A stretch of DNA of 24,987 bases, taken from IMG/VR virus record IMGVR_UViG_3300037481_000216, positions 1 through 24,987 of that record, one strand, 5' to 3'. The stretch's first letter is position 1; every line of letters starts with the position of its first letter. A program made the position numbers and the translations under genes. The DNA comes from a virus. Of this stretch, positions 1 through 8,498 are shown one piece after another. A model generated the notes under the pieces. It saw only the letters and a program-made list of their open reading frames with translations. It was not told the DNA's origin and searched no databases.

Positions 1-1269
1 GGCTTTGACGGCCGTCACGGGAATTACGATCGGTGCTTCAGCGAATGCTAGCACGATGCGTCCAGTACCGTCTGGGCCGTACTGAAGGTCAGTCATAACG
101 CATCGGTCACCACCGATGCCTGAGTACGCCGCGTCGATCCCGATGATTCGCGTGATTTTATCAGCGCCCTGCCACACAATTTCATCGAACGCCTGGTTCT
201 GCTCGCACAGCGACATGGTGACCACGCGCCGCGTACCGCCGTCTCGGGGCAGCAACCCGAGGTTCATCATCGAGAACTGCAACGAGTCTCGGCCGTAGTA
301 ATCGAGGTCCGCCTGAATCTGCTCCGGCGTGATGATACCTCGGTACGGATTGGTTCCTTTCGGGAACTTCGCGTTCGGCGTGTCGTACCCGCACAGCTGA
401 ACAGCAACCCCTCCTGGCGCCCGAGTTTTCCAGGTGCGTGTCTGCTCTAAGTATTCGATGCCTTCCCAGCCGCCCATCGTGGAATGCGGCTCACAGACAA
501 CCCCGAGTGCGTCATTGCGATCCTTGGGATTCCCCATTGCGATCAGCTTGAACTCCGGATTCTTGCGAAGGTTCGCGACTGAATCCAGAAACCCTCGGCT
601 CATCAGAGATGCCTCGTCTGCGATCAGCATCACTCGGTCGTTCTTGAGCCCGACGTAGTTCGAGAGACCAACGAACGTACCGCCGACCTTACAAGCCACA
701 CCGATAATCCCGTCGCGGAAGTCCTGTGCCTCTGCTTCTTGGTCAGAACTGGTCAGGATGAACCGGCTCTCAATAACGCGCCCAGGAAGCCATTCCCGGC
801 GGGCCTTGGCCTTGTTGTGCAACTCTTTGATCGAGCCCCAGATTCGCAGCTGGAGACCCTCACGCGTCGTTGACGACATGATGATCGAGGTGCCGGTCGG
901 GTAGATGTAGAACGTGCAGAGCCCGAAAGCTGCGGAGGTGTAGGTCTTGCCAGATGATCCTGGGCCCATGATTCCAACCTCTTGATTTTCTGCGAAAGTC
1001 TTAATCAGCAGGTCAGACCAGATGTGCCAATCGAAGTGGGGCCAAAGCGCCGTCATTGCCGCTTTGAAGTGATGATATTTCCCGCATCCGTACTTGACGC
1101 CGCCGGACATTATGTAACCGCCTCGACGAACCATTTCAGCTTCGATGAGAAAGCGGTCTTTTGTACGCCACGGTATAGACAGGTAATCTGGGCTTTCATT
1201 CATCTTGCGGGAATGCTGCTGCGGCCTTTCAATACCTTCAAGCGTCATGGTCGCAGAAAAAAATCGCAT
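1..1269 (-). CDS. terL: Phage terminase large subunit (N-terminal part, cut by window edge)
   Basis: ATPase/nuclease motor subunit that drives phage DNA into the prohead and cuts it. Reading the minus strand from the ATG at 1269 gives 423 codons with no stop up to the window edge, so the C-terminus is missing. Visible motifs are Walker A GPGSSGKT (residues 102-109), Walker B VMLIADE (213-219), the coupling motif AMGNP (244-248), and the first nuclease aspartate in RIIGIDAAYSGIGGD (Asp379). The order and spacing fit large terminases. I chose ATG 1269 because GAGGAGG lies 9 nt upstream; in-frame ATGs at 1248 and 1203 are alternatives without a comparable site. The gene runs opposite to the tail operon and its first codons overlap the start of the nozzle-like gene. 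No small terminase gene is visible. The identification is firm; the exact start is less so. Confidence 0.95.
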   Translation of the reverse strand, partial: MRFFSATMTLEGIERPQQHSRKMNESPDYLSIPWRTKDRFLIEAEMVRRGGYIMSGGVKYGCGKYHHFKAAMTALWPHFDWHIWSDLLIKTFAENQEVGIMGPGSSGKTYTSAAFGLCTFYIYPTGTSIIMSSTTREGLQLRIWGSIKELHNKAKARREWLPGRVIESRFILTSSDQEAEAQDFRDGIIGVACKVGGTFVGLSNYVGLKNDRVMLIADEASLMSRGFLDSVANLRKNPEFKLIAMGNPKDRNDALGVVCEPHSTMGGWEGIEYLEQTRTWKTRAPGGVAVQLCGYDTPNAKFPKGTNPYRGIITPEQIQADLDYYGRDSLQFSMMNLGLLPRDGGTRRVVTMSLCEQNQAFDEIVWQGADKITRIIGIDAAYSGIGGDRCVMTDLQYGPDGTGRIVLAFAEAPIVIPVTAVKA

Positions 1270-3286
1270 AGTAGATGGCCTCCTCACCGCTGAAGGTGGG
1301 GTGGATAGCGGTTTTTCGCCCTCACTCATTCAACCTAACCAGCTAGCATGGGCGGTAAACACGACGGTGCGCGGAGGATTTCCGAAAGCGCGACCTGGGA
1401 TTTGGACCAAACTGCTGAAGTTTGCCGATCCAACCGTTCTCTACGAAGGCGGTTACTACAATGCTGCGGTGGAATTAGCGTTCAAGGAAGGGTTGTTTCA
1501 GGGGTGCGGAACCTACATTTCCGATAATCAAGAGCCCTTCATTTTTGCGTCGATCGGAGGGAAGGTTTTCCAAATCGACATCAACGCCGGATTTACGGTC
1601 ACGGACCTGACTCCGATTGCATTTAATTTCGTCGTTTTTACACGCAGCCGGAGCGCCAATGTCGCGACCTACAATACCGGAGGATCGCATGGTCTTTCTG
1701 CCGGAATGGTCGTTAGGTTGCCAGAGGTCCCTGGAGCTACGGCTCCAGCTGGATTCTTTGGAGATTTTGTTGTTCAGACCGTTCCGACTTTAACGAGTTT
1801 CACCACATTTTCCCCGGGAACTGATGCTGGACCGCTTTTAGGACCAGCGTTTTTCGGATATCAACTTTCTACCAACAACCCAAGCGCGGAGCACGTTTAC
1901 TTTCAACAGGCTGAGAACTGGCTGATAATTCAAGACACTCAGAATCAGGCTTACTTATTCAACGGCTCTACCTTACGCCGAGCAACGGGCGATGAAGTTC
2001 CGGTTGGTGGTCCGATGGCTTACGGAAAAGGGCGCCTTTGGGTCGCAAATGGATCTCAATACTACGGAGGAGACCTTGTCTACGGCGATCCCGCTTACGG
2101 CCGAGACAGCGTGATTCGATTCACCGAGAACACATTCATCAATGAAGGCGGAGCGTTTGCAGTCGCGGATGGGCCAATCACGGGGCTGGCATTCGCGGCC
2201 AACCTGGACACGTCCCTTGGAGACGGCGACCTGCTGGTATTTACCCCGACCGCCACTTACGCGTTTAACGCGCCTGTGGACCGGGATGTTTGGAAGGATC
2301 TCTCTTATCCAATCCAGCGATTCGCGCTCCTGAACTTTGGTTCGTTCAACCACGAGTCTATCGTGCCGGTGAACGGAGACTTATTCTTTCGTGCTCAGGA
2401 CGGTATTCGATCGTTGATCTACGCCAGACGCGACTTTTCTGAGTTTGGAAACACACCGATCAGCCGGCAGGTTACTCGTGCGATAGCTTACGACACGGAG
2501 TTTTACCTTAAAGCTGCTAGCTCCGTGAACTTCGACAACCGGATGCTGATGACCATTCAGCCTCAGAAGGTCAACAATCGAGGTATCGTACACCGAGGAG
2601 TCGTGGTGCTGGACTTCGATCTTGTCTCTGGAATGGGTCGAAAACTTCCGCCGGCATGGGAGGGTGTATGGACTGGAGTGGATGTACTTCAGATGCTCAC
2701 CATCCGAATCCAGAAGCAGGATCGCTGCTTCATGTTTGGGTTGAATCAAGACAACATCGGGCTCTTTGAGGTCACGAAGAATGGCCAGTTTGACTTCGAT
2801 GGATACGATGATGTTCCGATCGAATGGACCATTGAAACTAGGTCGATCACATTTGGTGAACCTACAAACAAGAAGCGCCTTGTCAGCGCCGAGCAGTGGT
2901 ACGACCAGGTGATGGGAAACATCGAATCCAAGGTTTACTTCAAGGCCAACGAGGGCGAGTGCTGGCATCCTTGGGCCGAGATCAAGGACTGCGCCAAGTA
3001 TCGCAACTGCGAACCGGGTGAGATTTCATGCCCTCCTGCGGTGATCAAATGCCAGGAGGTCAAATACTATCAACCTCCCGCAAGATCGCGCATTGCCCTC
3101 CCCCAACCTCCGGACAAGTGTGACGTGCAGACCGGAGGGTTCACGCGTGACGGTTACGAGTTCCAGCTGCGCTACGTGAACACCGGACGTTTTCGTCTCA
3201 AGCGCGTGGCTATGGTTGCTCAACGACTTCAAGAGGATATCTACGGCGACCTCAGCCGCGTCGCCTGTCCGCTACTCTCCGAATAG
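1247..3286 (+). CDS. Putative tail nozzle protein (T7 gp12 / tail tubular protein B-like)
   Basis: Likely structural protein of 679 residues at the distal end of a short tail. The N-terminus has the pattern GGVDSGFSPSLIQPNQLAWA followed by TVRGGFPKARPG, a start I associate with podoviral nozzle-like proteins. Residues about 255-430 hold propeller-like strands (GKGRLWVANG, DGDLLVFTPTATYAF, GDLFFRAQDGIRSL). The C-terminus has a Cys-rich stretch (about residues 575-630) and ends in strands around YEFQLRYVNTGRFRLKR. Residues 132-193 are an inserted 'HGL' module also found in the neighbouring tailspike. The ATG at 1247 is chosen because the conserved-looking sequence starts soon after it; no Shine-Dalgarno is seen and TTG 1205 is less likely. 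It is the first gene of a gapless plus-strand virion operon. The assignment rests on position, size and texture; another tail-stabilisation protein is possible. Confidence 0.6.
   Translation: MVAEKNRIVDGLLTAEGGVDSGFSPSLIQPNQLAWAVNTTVRGGFPKARPGIWTKLLKFADPTVLYEGGYYNAAVELAFKEGLFQGCGTYISDNQEPFIFASIGGKVFQIDINAGFTVTDLTPIAFNFVVFTRSRSANVATYNTGGSHGLSAGMVVRLPEVPGATAPAGFFGDFVVQTVPTLTSFTTFSPGTDAGPLLGPAFFGYQLSTNNPSAEHVYFQQAENWLIIQDTQNQAYLFNGSTLRRATGDEVPVGGPMAYGKGRLWVANGSQYYGGDLVYGDPAYGRDSVIRFTENTFINEGGAFAVADGPITGLAFAANLDTSLGDGDLLVFTPTATYAFNAPVDRDVWKDLSYPIQRFALLNFGSFNHESIVPVNGDLFFRAQDGIRSLIYARRDFSEFGNTPISRQVTRAIAYDTEFYLKAASSVNFDNRMLMTIQPQKVNNRGIVHRGVVVLDFDLVSGMGRKLPPAWEGVWTGVDVLQMLTIRIQKQDRCFMFGLNQDNIGLFEVTKNGQFDFDGYDDVPIEWTIETRSITFGEPTNKKRLVSAEQWYDQVMGNIESKVYFKANEGECWHPWAEIKDCAKYRNCEPGEISCPPAVIKCQEVKYYQPPARSRIALPQPPDKCDVQTGGFTRDGYEFQLRYVNTGRFRLKRVAMVAQRLQEDIYGDLSRVACPLLSE
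1279..1285 (-). promoter_or_regulatory. Shine-Dalgarno site of the terminase gene
   Basis: On the minus strand this reads GAGGAGG, 9 nt before the ATG at 1269. It decides the start between 1269, 1248 and 1203. It lies inside the first codons of the oppositely oriented nozzle-like gene, where it also encodes part of Gly-Leu-Leu-Thr, so chance occurrence is possible. Confidence 0.55.
1640..1825 (+). repeat. 'HGL' beta-module copy in the nozzle-like protein
   Basis: This stretch encodes SANVATYNTGGSHGLSAGM, then a strand-rich half with a Gly-Asp-Phe-Val-Val core, ending in FSPGTD. It matches the modules of the adjacent tailspike in order and spacing: VATYNT, then HGL and a glycine, then FxGxFxV, then a Thr-Phe strand. 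It appears to be a domain shared between two different tail proteins. Confidence 0.75.
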
Positions 3287-3287
3287 T

Positions 3288-6200
3288 ATGCCATCATACA
3301 ACCCAGTCGATTACGGCGCCGATCCTTGCGGACTGAGAAACAGCGCGTGGGCGATCAGTGAATGCTTGAATCTCACTGGAAAGTGCCATTTCCCAGTTGG
3401 CACGTTTTTGCTGGGATCAAGTCCAGGAGCGAAGATTATCAACCGCGTCCGCACCGGAGGTGTTGCGACGTTCAACACGGCCACCGCGCACGGACTCGTA
3501 GTCGGAGAGAAGATTACGTTGTACGGGTTTACAGATGCCACGTTCAACGGCACAGGTCCATCACAGTATGGATTTTCGGTTCTCAGCACGCCTACCTCGA
3601 CGCAATTTACAGCGTCGATGCCTTTGCCGGCCTATCCAAATGCGCCGCTGGTCACTGAAGACGGTTGGATCAACCTTGTTGGCGGAGGATTCACATCTTC
3701 AATAATTCTTGGATACGATGCCGCGATCAACAACATCGAGATCACAGGTCAAGGTGCTGGAAAAACCATCCTTAAGTTTGCGGACCACACATCAACGAAG
3801 AGATTTGATTTGTTTAGTTTAAGCGCCCAGATGATTAAGACCATTGGAACAGCTGTTGGATCTGGAGTTGTAGGCGCTTCTGGAAGTCAGATTGGAAATC
3901 CGGTGTTTGCAACGAATTGCAAAAATACGCTGATACAAGGGATTACTGTAGATGGAAACTATAGAAACAATTCCGTTTCTGATATTAAAATAGCATCGGT
4001 TCAGAGAACTAACGGAATTAATACTTATAACTTTGCAATACCGCTAGTTGATCCAAATACTTCTGGTACACAGTTTTATGCAACTGCCCCGCCTGCATAC
4101 ACTCCTCCGATTCCACCGTTATACACAAACGTAAGTTTCTACAAACAATACATTAGTAATGTTGTAATTGCTGGATCAGGATCTGATATTACTTTTTCAG
4201 GTTATGGACAAGTTCAGAACCTAACTCAATTTTCGTTTCAACGCGACCTTCGCGCTGTGTTGATTTACGCAAGAAGGAACCCAGTTAACAAAGCGATCTA
4301 TACTCGCCATCCGAATTGGTACTTTCCGTTTACGATTGGAGACACATTCACGGTTACTGGATTTGCAGACGCAAGCCTGAATGGAGTGTTCGTTGTAGAA
4401 GGCTTCATATCTATTGATGAAATTTATTGTGCAAATATTGGGGCAACTACTGGAAACCAGATTACCTCATTTAAGCGCAGTTTTAACATTGCTACATACG
4501 ATACAGCTGCGGCTCACGGTTTCTTAGTAGGTCAACAAGTTCTGATACAAGACCTTTCCAACCCAGCTTTTAACGGCACGTTTACGGTGAGTGGAATCCC
4601 TTCGCCGGTAATATTTGAATGCGCGAATGTAGGTGTCTTTGTTGGTCCCACCGCAAGCGTTGGTTACGCCTATCTTCAAGTCGTTCAGAGTGCTAGAGCA
4701 TGGTCTGCTATAGACATCGCCCTTACTCCACAAACTAACGCTGGCGTAAACTCTGTATACACTATTGCTGGCATTAACCACACCGGAGAGAACGCGCTGA
4801 TTCAGGATTGCGAGTTCTACGATTTCGGTGATGGTACGTTGAATGCAGAATCGTTTGTGATCTTAACATTCCTACCAATGACGGTAGACGATGGAACTCC
4901 AGGCGCTAAAGTTCTAAGAAGCAAGTTTGGATACGAAGGAAGCAACTCGATCCAAGGTTCACTTTACCCTGGAACCGCAGAGGCGGTCACGGAAATTGTG
5001 GTTGGCGGGTATTCATCGCTGCTGAATCCGATCAACATCATATCAAGATCAGCCGGAATTGCGACATACACCTGCGTAATGAAGCACACGTTGAGGGTGG
5101 GTGACGTGGTGGTGGTAAGCGATTTTAATGTGCTTGACGCCGTGGCTGTTACATTCAACGGCACGTATACCGTTCTTACTATACCGGATCAGTATAAATT
5201 CACAGCTGCAAACGCTAACCCAAACGTCCTCCCTGGCCTCTACCGAGACGGCTCCGTGATGATGCTTCGCAGCCGGCGCATCTTTGCATCGGATTGTGTC
5301 GTAGAAGAAAACCAATTCATATCTGGACCCAATAGATCAGATGCTCAAAGCCCGTTGCACGCAGTGACGGTAAGGGAAACTGTTGATGCGGAAATCAGGT
5401 ACAACAATTTCAACGGATACATTGGAACTTGTTTCTACGTTGATTCGTTTTTCCATAAAGGAACTCACATACATGATAATGAAGCGTTGAATGTTGGCGC
5501 GTTTATTTCTCTGCAAACTTCAGATTACTACACGACTTATTTGTCTTTAGGAATAGCTAATCCAGATTCGTATTCCACATTCACTGCGGCGCATAAGGAC
5601 ATGGTCGTTGAAAACAACGATGTTTTATTGTCTGGTCCTGATTCATGGTATTACCAATACGCCTTTCCTCCGATCGACGCTGTATTTCTTATTAACAACC
5701 ATGATGTCGATAAATCAAAGTGGTACTATCCCACGGATTATCAGATACCAATTACATCAGCCACACGACTCACAGGCGTAACCACGTTTACAACAGCCTC
5801 AGCGCACGAGCTTCAACCCGGTTTTAAGGTGACGGTGTTGAAAACCGTCAAAGCTAGCTTTATCGGGAAATTCACGGTTATAGCAACTCCGACTACCACA
5901 ACTTTCACGGTCTTGAATGTGGGCGTAGATGAAAGCACCACGTTGGGTTTTCTGGGAATTGACAGCCCGATTAACTTCCCTTGGGAAATCCAGCCAATCG
6001 GATTTCAGCGTACCGCAGGCGTAGCCACGTACACCACGAACAAGGCGCATCAGCTGGTTGCTGGTTACCACGCCACCGTTGAAGGACTCAGCAACGCTTC
6101 GTTCAACGACGAGGTGATTGTGACTGGGATTCCTACGACCACGACTTTTACCTGTGCGAGCCCTGGAACAGACGTCGCGTTTACATCAGAAACCGGGAAC

Positions 6201-6437
6201 TTCCTGAGGTACGTCGAGAACATCCAGATTGGATGCAACACGGTGAGCCGGTTGAGTGGAAACCCGTTGGTGATCAACAACGGTGGCAGGTTCGCGACCT
6301 TTTTCATCAGCGGAAGATCATCGGGATGCGTTGCGCCTCTTGAGCAGTTCTTCTATTTCGATTGTCCCGAAGCCTGTTTGGCGCTTGAATGCGACCCGGG
6401 CCCATGTAAGCCAAACGACTACCTTTACCGCATCTAA
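3288..6437 (+). CDS. Tailspike / tail fibre, right-handed beta-helix type, with repeated HGL modules
   Basis: Probable receptor-binding or polysaccharide-degrading tailspike of 1049 residues. The N-terminus NPVDYGADPCGLRNSAWAIS followed by CHFPVGTFLLG is the usual opening of pectate-lyase-superfamily beta-helix phage spikes. Short strand-turn repeats with Asn ladders follow (NTLIQGITVDGNY, DCVVEENQFISG, AEIRYNNFNGYIG, DMVVENNDVLLSG). At least five full and one partial copies of a roughly 57-residue 'HGL' module are inserted between the helix coils. The last 45 residues hold six cysteines. The ATG at 3288 follows the upstream TAG after one base; no Shine-Dalgarno is seen, so translation probably reinitiates. 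The middle (about 3750-4780 and 5400-5750) is clearly more AT-rich than its neighbours, as in exchanged host-range regions. I cannot name catalytic residues. Confidence 0.82.
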   Translation: MPSYNPVDYGADPCGLRNSAWAISECLNLTGKCHFPVGTFLLGSSPGAKIINRVRTGGVATFNTATAHGLVVGEKITLYGFTDATFNGTGPSQYGFSVLSTPTSTQFTASMPLPAYPNAPLVTEDGWINLVGGGFTSSIILGYDAAINNIEITGQGAGKTILKFADHTSTKRFDLFSLSAQMIKTIGTAVGSGVVGASGSQIGNPVFATNCKNTLIQGITVDGNYRNNSVSDIKIASVQRTNGINTYNFAIPLVDPNTSGTQFYATAPPAYTPPIPPLYTNVSFYKQYISNVVIAGSGSDITFSGYGQVQNLTQFSFQRDLRAVLIYARRNPVNKAIYTRHPNWYFPFTIGDTFTVTGFADASLNGVFVVEGFISIDEIYCANIGATTGNQITSFKRSFNIATYDTAAAHGFLVGQQVLIQDLSNPAFNGTFTVSGIPSPVIFECANVGVFVGPTASVGYAYLQVVQSARAWSAIDIALTPQTNAGVNSVYTIAGINHTGENALIQDCEFYDFGDGTLNAESFVILTFLPMTVDDGTPGAKVLRSKFGYEGSNSIQGSLYPGTAEAVTEIVVGGYSSLLNPINIISRSAGIATYTCVMKHTLRVGDVVVVSDFNVLDAVAVTFNGTYTVLTIPDQYKFTAANANPNVLPGLYRDGSVMMLRSRRIFASDCVVEENQFISGPNRSDAQSPLHAVTVRETVDAEIRYNNFNGYIGTCFYVDSFFHKGTHIHDNEALNVGAFISLQTSDYYTTYLSLGIANPDSYSTFTAAHKDMVVENNDVLLSGPDSWYYQYAFPPIDAVFLINNHDVDKSKWYYPTDYQIPITSATRLTGVTTFTTASAHELQPGFKVTVLKTVKASFIGKFTVIATPTTTTFTVLNVGVDESTTLGFLGIDSPINFPWEIQPIGFQRTAGVATYTTNKAHQLVAGYHATVEGLSNASFNDEVIVTGIPTTTTFTCASPGTDVAFTSETGNFLRYVENIQIGCNTVSRLSGNPLVINNGGRFATFFISGRSSGCVAPLEQFFYFDCPEACLALECDPGPCKPNDYLYRI
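3444..6173 (+). repeat. Repeated HGL beta-modules within the tailspike
   Basis: Full copies lie at 3444-3620, 4467-4634, 5043-5213, 5757-5924 and 6000-6173. A copy lacking the first half lies at 4329-4442. The shared pattern is Arg-x-x-Gly-Val-Ala-Thr-Tyr/Phe, about five residues, then AHGL or a variant (MKHTL, AHEL, AHQL), then a V-x-G-(D/E/Q) turn, then F-N-G-x-F-x-V and Thr-x-F-T. Copies differ strongly at DNA level, so they are old or were acquired separately. Similar HGL modules are common in phage and bacterial surface proteins and are sometimes labelled FCCH-like in databases. Confidence 0.8.
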
Positions 6438-6439
6438 CC

Positions 6440-7408
6440 ATGCCTGAAATCAACCTAACTGCCGGCACACTTCCTCCGCCCGCCTGCTACGCATCCGAGC
6501 AGGATCGTTTGGACGCCTACGCGGAGGCGATAATCGCCCAGTATTCAGCGCCACCAGAGTGGTCGGCAGGTGCAGTTGCTCCAGCTGATCTCTCGCTCTA
6601 TTGGCTGCGACTGGACTCGAACCAAAATCCGGTCGAAATCCTAAAGTACAACACGACGCCGACGGCTGGATGGTCGCGGGTTCAGACGCAGTTTACGTAT
6701 GGCGTCGGAGCTGGCGTTGCTAACGCCTACACGCTTACGTTGAGTCCGGCCTCGCCGGGCGTAAACCAGGCGTATCGGACGGGGGTGTCATACGTTTTTG
6801 TGGCGTCAGTCTTAAATACTGGAGCTAGCACGCTGTCGGTTGACGGCCTTGCGGTGAAAGCAATCACGAAGTTTGGCACCGCTCCCTTGGTCGCAGGTGA
6901 CATGGTGATTGGTCAGATGTGCGTTGTGGTCTACGACGGCACGCGTTTCCAGCTGCTGAATCCTGGGTTTAACGTCGGCCCGGTGAATTTTTCCCCGGGA
7001 ACTGACCGCCAGTTTCTGCGGACCAACGCCACGCCGGCAACGGTTTGGGAGTCGGGGTATATCACGCCGGTTGCGAGCTATCTGGCGGTTCCAGCTGCGG
7101 GTGCAACGGCGTCATTTTCACACGGAATGAGCGTTCTTCCGTTGTCTTGGTCAATCGGTATTATTTGTATAACAAACGATACTACTGCCCCGGGTGACAG
7201 CCAATACGAGGTTGGTGATTTTATACCTGGAAATGAATTGTTGTTTAGCACATCAGAAAGTATGTTTACAACATACGCTAATTCAAATGTAATTGCAATG
7301 GTTAGATTTAATACGCTATTTGCAATATACGTTCGCAGCAAAACTACCGGCGCTTTAAGTTTAATCAACGAAGCTAAATGGCAAGTCATGGCCCGCGCCA
7401 TCCGATAA
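6440..7408 (+). CDS. Tail fibre-like / receptor-binding protein
   Basis: This 322-residue protein has no catalytic motif. It starts two bases after the tailspike stop. Residues about 90-175 (AYTLTLSPASPGVNQAYRTG, then STLSVDGLAVKAITKFG and VVYDGTRFQLLNPG) match the short beta-rich repeats of phage tail fibres. A linker FSPGTDRQFLRTNATPATVW is typical of the junction before a C-terminal tip domain. The tip (from about residue 235) is encoded by DNA much richer in A+T (7140-7380) than the first part, suggesting replacement of the receptor-binding end. The ATG at 6440 is the first in frame and no Shine-Dalgarno is visible. An adhesin or a fibre accessory protein would look the same. Confidence 0.65.
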   Translation: MPEINLTAGTLPPPACYASEQDRLDAYAEAIIAQYSAPPEWSAGAVAPADLSLYWLRLDSNQNPVEILKYNTTPTAGWSRVQTQFTYGVGAGVANAYTLTLSPASPGVNQAYRTGVSYVFVASVLNTGASTLSVDGLAVKAITKFGTAPLVAGDMVIGQMCVVVYDGTRFQLLNPGFNVGPVNFSPGTDRQFLRTNATPATVWESGYITPVASYLAVPAAGATASFSHGMSVLPLSWSIGIICITNDTTAPGDSQYEVGDFIPGNELLFSTSESMFTTYANSNVIAMVRFNTLFAIYVRSKTTGALSLINEAKWQVMARAIR

Positions 7409-7409
7409 C

Positions 7410-8498
7410 ATGAGAAAAACCCTCTCCCAAGCCAAGAACTCAACGATCCCGCAGGCAGTTGGTCTCGCCACCTGCGACGAGCGTTTCGTCCAGCTGCTTA
7501 ACGAGGCTCAGGCCCGCTTGGCGGACATGGGCAAGTGGTGGGGTACTTACAAGAAGCTGCGCGTCTGCGTCACCGCCGGCTGCATTACCTGGCCTCGGGA
7601 GGTCAAGACGATCGAGGCGATGAACCTCTGCGGCTACAACATCCCGATCCAGAACCAGTGGTACGAGTTCCAAACGGATACACGCGCACCGCGCACTGGA
7701 TGCGGCCGTGAAGGGTGCGAGCAAGACCAGCTGCTGGATCGTGGCATGGTGACGCAGTTTCGCGACTCGGTTGGCAACTGCTACATGAGGGTCACCCCGC
7801 AGCTGTCAGCCGATGTCGGTAAGCGCGTGCTTCTCCAGGGGCTTGATCCTAATGGAATCCCAATCCGCACGTTGGACTCGGTCAGTGGAGAATACGTTTG
7901 GGGCGAGTACGTCACGCTTCCAAACCCCTCTATTACGGCCTACGTCCAGACAACCAACCTCTTCAAGCAGCCGGGTCTGACTGGCGCCCAGAAGCCGCTG
8001 ACTCAAGGGAACCTGACGATTCTGGCGTACAACCCGACAACCCTTCTGCTAACCCAGGTCGCAGTCTGGGGACCAAGCGAGCAGAACCCTGAGTACCGAC
8101 GCACCTACCTTGTCGGGATGCCCGAGGTATGCGGCGGGGCTAATTCGTGCAGCACCACCCAGGACAACTGCTGCATCGACAACGGAGACGGCTGCGTGCC
8201 AGCAGACGAGACTTGCACCAACACTGTCGTAGAAGCGATCGTGCGCCTGGACTTCATTCCGGCCGTCGTTGATTCAGACTGGCTGTTTATCGGGAACCTC
8301 CAGGCGATCAAGCACATGATGAAGGCGATCCAAAAGGAGGATCGAAACCAGTACACCGAGGCTGAACGCGAGATCCAGCTAGCACTGCGGTCGCTTCGGA
8401 ATGAGCTTGAGGCGTACAGCCCCAACGAGCGCAGCGTAATCAACGTGCAGCCTTTCGGGTCTGCCAAGATTCAATTTCGGTTTGGTGGATTCATCTGA
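7410..8498 (+). CDS. Putative tail tubular protein A-like adaptor
   Basis: A 362-residue protein, probably the adaptor between portal and nozzle, analogous to T7 gp11. The N-terminus FVQLLNEAQARLADMGKWWG followed by a strand with CVTAGCITWPREVKTIEAMN resembles tail-tubular/neck proteins of environmental podoviruses: a helix describing an array of assembly positions, then a beta-sandwich. The C-terminus has a long helix (AIKHMMKAIQKEDRNQYTEA) typical of this fold. A dense cysteine cluster lies near residues 235-265 (SCSTTQDNCCIDNGDGC). It starts one base after the upstream stop and its own TGA overlaps the next ATG (TGATG). It has no visible Shine-Dalgarno. The assignment is from position and texture; it could be another neck component. 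Confidence 0.6.
   Translation: MRKTLSQAKNSTIPQAVGLATCDERFVQLLNEAQARLADMGKWWGTYKKLRVCVTAGCITWPREVKTIEAMNLCGYNIPIQNQWYEFQTDTRAPRTGCGREGCEQDQLLDRGMVTQFRDSVGNCYMRVTPQLSADVGKRVLLQGLDPNGIPIRTLDSVSGEYVWGEYVTLPNPSITAYVQTTNLFKQPGLTGAQKPLTQGNLTILAYNPTTLLLTQVAVWGPSEQNPEYRRTYLVGMPEVCGGANSCSTTQDNCCIDNGDGCVPADETCTNTVVEAIVRLDFIPAVVDSDWLFIGNLQAIKHMMKAIQKEDRNQYTEAEREIQLALRSLRNELEAYSPNERSVINVQPFGSAKIQFRFGGFI

Noticed and set aside
1161-1189. Promoter TTGTAC-17-TAATCT for the tail operon
   Set aside because: Correct 17-base spacing but only about half the consensus positions match in each box.
982-1293. 103-codon plus-strand frame across the terminase start
   Set aside because: Antisense to the terminase N-terminus, which has good motifs and a Shine-Dalgarno.
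2381-2968. 195-codon open frame on the minus strand
   Set aside because: Lies wholly in the nozzle-like gene; no domain, no start signal and unlike protein texture.
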